Assembly: GCF_008369195.1 (NCBI RefSeq)
Contig: NZ_VOBC01000006.1
Location: 1-64,000 of the forward strand
Length of the DNA stretch: 64,000 bases
Reading direction: 5' to 3'
Origin: Sporosarcina sp. ANT_H38
Lineage (GTDB): Bacteria > Bacillota > Bacilli > Bacillales_A > Planococcaceae
The translations under genes and the position numbers were made by a program. Each line of letters begins with the position of its first letter. The stretch's first letter is position 1. Shown one piece after another: positions 61,771-64,000 of the stretch. The notes beneath the pieces were generated by a model that was not told the origin of the DNA, ran no database searches, and saw nothing but the letters and a program-made list of their open reading frames with translations.

Positions 61771-61855
61771 TGAACAGTTCGACCATAATGTGTAATAAAA
61801 GAGAAGGTGCTTCTTCAACTAACCGGTGCGTTGGTGAAACAAGAACACCACAAAC

Positions 61856-61886
61856 AGGACCATGAATTTAGGTCCTTTTCTTTATT
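61856..61886 (+). terminator. Terminator of the small-gene block
   Basis: AGGACC / GGTCCT with TTTTCTTTATTT. It follows another stem GGTGCTTCTT / AAGAACACC (61806-61850). The remaining gap to 62159 holds an extended -10 (TGATATAAT, 62014-62022) and otherwise nothing I recognise. Confidence 0.7.
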
Positions 61887-62159
61887 TATGAATAATCAAC
61901 AATACTGTTCATTTTTCATTTACAAATCTGCCCCATTCTTTGAATAAAATGCGTTAAATACATGTAGTTAAAGTGAAAGGTTTGAGTTTATTATGTTTTT
62001 GACACATTACTATTGATATAATCCGACGCCTTCCCCCGAAGATCATGACGTCACGAAAAGATTGAAAGAAGCAAGGATTACAAGATTCACATGTATTGTA
62101 AAAAGGGAGTAAAAACAGTACAATTATATTATCAGAAAATATACAGAATTGAGGATTTT

Positions 62160-64000
62160 ATGGAAATATTAATAACTGGTATTATCATTTTTTCGATTGT
62201 TCTATTTTTGGTAAACACCAACAATAAAAAGAAGCATGAGTTTCAAAAATCAACTTATCTTCCAGAAGTCAATGCATTAGATAGTAGACTAATTGCTTTA
62301 TCAAAATACTACATTTCCTTTTCCGAATTGGAAGTCCTGAGGCCTGATTATGAGCAACTTTACAAGATTGTAGAGCAGTTTCCTAAAAGGTTACGGCAAG
62401 AATCAATATTTTCTGTTTTTTTGAATGTCTATAAAGACTTAGAAAAATGGAGAGAAAAATCGAATCAACTCTTTATAGATGAGGAGTTGGAAAGGACACA
62501 GTCTTTATTAAATGACATTGATGGAAAAGCTCTCGACTTACAACAACGAGAAGCTGTAATCGTAAACGAAGATAACACCCTTGTTCTTGCTGGTGCTGGA
62601 AGCGGAAAAACATTGACCATCTCGGCGAAAGTGAAATATTTGGTAGAACAGCTTGGAGTTCAACCCGATGAGATTCTATTGCTTTCCTTTACCAAAAAAT
62701 CAGCATTAGAAATGACAGAGAGGATTAAGAATAAATTAAAAATACCGATTGAAGCAAATACTTTTCATAAATTAGGACTAAACATCATTACATCCAATGA
62801 AGGGTATCGCCCTGAAATAATGGATGACCTTACTCAAGTCATAAATATATATTTTAGCAGAAATGTATTGAAAGATCAGGAGCTACTAAGTAAGGTGTTG
62901 CACTTCTATGGCTATTACTTAGTTATACCGAAGGACATAGAGGGATTTGGTGATTTAGGAGAATACCATGAAGATCAGTCGACTGTTGACTTGGAGACTT
63001 TGCGTTCGAAAATAATCTCTTTTCAAAAGGAAGATCGAAAAGAAAAAAGAACACTGAAGATGGAGCAGGTCAGGAGTATTGAAGAAGTGATGATTGCCAA
63101 TTTCCTTTTCCTTAATGGCATTGAGTATGAGTATGAAAGACCATACCCCTTTACATCACCGAACAAGTATAAAAAACAATATCGCCCAGATTTCTATCTA
63201 CCTGAGTACGATCTCTATTTGGAACATTTCGGTATCACTGAAGACGAAAGAGTCCCCTGGTTAACACCTATTGAAGCTAAGAAATATATAGAAAGCATGA
63301 AGTGGAAACGCGAATGGCATAAAGTAAACGGCACTACTTTATTAGAAACTTACTCCTACTTCAACAGATCGGGAATGTTAGTAGAAAAGTTGGGCGATAT
63401 ATTGAGGGAGAATGGAGTTACCTTCAAACAAGTAGATATGTCTGAACTTTATAGGAAATTATTTATTGAACGGGAAGAAGAAAGGCAGTTCAAGGAGTTC
63501 AAGAAGTTAATTGGAACATTCATTTCTTTATTCAAGTCCTCTGGATTTGATGAAACAAAATTTGGAGATTTTATTGATCAGCTTCAGGTGGAAAAGGATC
63601 CCCTGCTTAAGGAACGATCTAAATTATTTCTATCAATCGTAGAACCAATCTATATGCATTATGAGTATCATTTGTTAATGAATGAAGCAATTGATTTCAA
63701 TGACATGATTAACGATGCAACCAATATAGTAATGAATTATGAAGGTGAGCTCTTTAAATATAAATACATTATCATTGATGAGTATCAAGATATATCGATG
63801 AGCAGATATCGTTTGATCAAAGCCATTAAAGAAAAAACGAACTCTAAAGTATTATGTGTAGGAGATGATTGGCAATCAATTTACCGGTTTGCCGGAAGTG
63901 ACCTGCAGCTATTCATCAACTTCGAGAAATACTTTGGGCATACCAAGTTGCTAAGAATTGAACAAACCTATAGAAACTCGCAAGAACTTATAGACTTGGC
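62160..64000 (+). CDS. UvrD-like SF1 helicase with embedded nuclease-like segment (runs off the window)
   Basis: 613 codons are visible and the frame is open at the edge. A short N-terminal membrane-like helix (ILITGIIIFSIVLFLVNT), a helical region, Walker A LAGAGSGKT (residues 143-151), FTKKSALEM (motif Ia), then an insert with QYRPDFYLPEYDLYLEHFGI (Asp344, Glu355), a PD-(D/E)XK-like pattern, then Walker B YIIIDEYQD (540) and VGDDWQSIYRFAGSD. Similar helicase IV-type proteins act in repair or defence. It is AT-rich like element 2; host or cargo origin is open. Confidence 0.88.
   Translation, partial: MEILITGIIIFSIVLFLVNTNNKKKHEFQKSTYLPEVNALDSRLIALSKYYISFSELEVLRPDYEQLYKIVEQFPKRLRQESIFSVFLNVYKDLEKWREKSNQLFIDEELERTQSLLNDIDGKALDLQQREAVIVNEDNTLVLAGAGSGKTLTISAKVKYLVEQLGVQPDEILLLSFTKKSALEMTERIKNKLKIPIEANTFHKLGLNIITSNEGYRPEIMDDLTQVINIYFSRNVLKDQELLSKVLHFYGYYLVIPKDIEGFGDLGEYHEDQSTVDLETLRSKIISFQKEDRKEKRTLKMEQVRSIEEVMIANFLFLNGIEYEYERPYPFTSPNKYKKQYRPDFYLPEYDLYLEHFGITEDERVPWLTPIEAKKYIESMKWKREWHKVNGTTLLETYSYFNRSGMLVEKLGDILRENGVTFKQVDMSELYRKLFIEREEERQFKEFKKLIGTFISLFKSSGFDETKFGDFIDQLQVEKDPLLKERSKLFLSIVEPIYMHYEYHLLMNEAIDFNDMINDATNIVMNYEGELFKYKYIIIDEYQDISMSRYRLIKAIKEKTNSKVLCVGDDWQSIYRFAGSDLQLFINFEKYFGHTKLLRIEQTYRNSQELIDL

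Larger units (their letters stand above)
52245..61890. mobile_element. Second integrative element (satellite-like or decayed prophage), right end not seen
   Basis: Starts at the 19-bp repeat that ends the prophage. It carries its own integrase, repressor/operators, excisionase-like gene, primase-polymerase, DUF3987 ATPase, small terminase subunit, resolvase and a truncated large terminase, but no head or tail genes. The given right limit is only the end of the last clearly phage-like small genes; no closing attachment repeat was found up to 64000. Confidence 0.65.

Noticed and set aside
61999..62022. TTGACA and TATAAT before the helicase gene as a standard promoter
   Set aside because: The spacer is only 12 nt. 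The TGATATAAT alone can be an extended -10 element, which I kept only as a note.
52245..64000. A third copy of the 19-bp groEL repeat
   Set aside because: I looked for ATGGGCGGCATGATG to the end of the window and saw none, so the right end of element 2 stays undefined.

Overview
The window looks like a chromosomal segment of a low-to-medium-GC, endospore-former-type Firmicute (order Bacillales). Its host part has the Bacillus order 5S rRNA - tRNA-Asp - tsaE - tsaB - rimI - tsaD - (ABC-F) - rex - tatA - tatC - CPBP protease - groES - groEL, with a CIRCE operator in front of groES and strong AGGAGG-type ribosome sites. Codon use and the GroEL/GroES sequences suggest a Planococcaceae member such as Sporosarcina; that genus call is inference.

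Region 1 (1-10391) is ordinary core genome: the tail of an rRNA/tRNA cluster, the t6A tRNA-modification operon, a DnaA-box cluster between tsaD and the ABC-F gene, the redox repressor Rex, a minimal Tat system, a membrane CPBP protease and the HrcA-regulated chaperonin operon.

Region 2 (10374-52244) is an apparently complete 41.9 kb siphovirus-type prophage inserted at the 3' end of groEL. It is bounded by a perfect 19-bp direct repeat that covers the last groEL codons. Order: integrase, ImmA-like protease, lipoprotein and CI-like repressor leftward; Cro-like, antirepressor and early genes rightward; a recombination module (zinc-hook ATPase, Bet/RecT, MBL-fold protein); DnaD-like and DnaC-like replication proteins; about twenty small accessory genes; a sigma-like late regulator; terminases, portal, scaffold, capsid, head-tail connectors, tail tube, chaperones, tape measure, Dit, Tal and fibres; XhlA, holin and amidase. 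At the right end, read leftward, is a Ku plus ATP-dependent DNA ligase pair (a prophage-borne end-joining cassette), followed by a WYL/YolD-like trio.

Region 3 (about 52245 to at least 61.9 kb) is a second integrative element placed directly against the first, in tandem. It has its own tyrosine integrase, divergent repressor with palindromic operators, excisionase-like gene, primase-polymerase, DUF3987 ATPase, TubC-N-like protein, small terminase subunit, serine resolvase and a broken large-terminase remnant, but no capsid or tail genes. It resembles a phage satellite or decayed prophage. Near its right side are tiny hydrophobic peptides on the minus strand behind a 12-bp leader hairpin, and small zinc-ribbon genes. 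The window ends inside a large UvrD-like helicase with an embedded PD-(D/E)XK-like segment (62160 onward); whether that belongs to the element or to the host cannot be decided here. No second right-end attachment site is seen before 64000.
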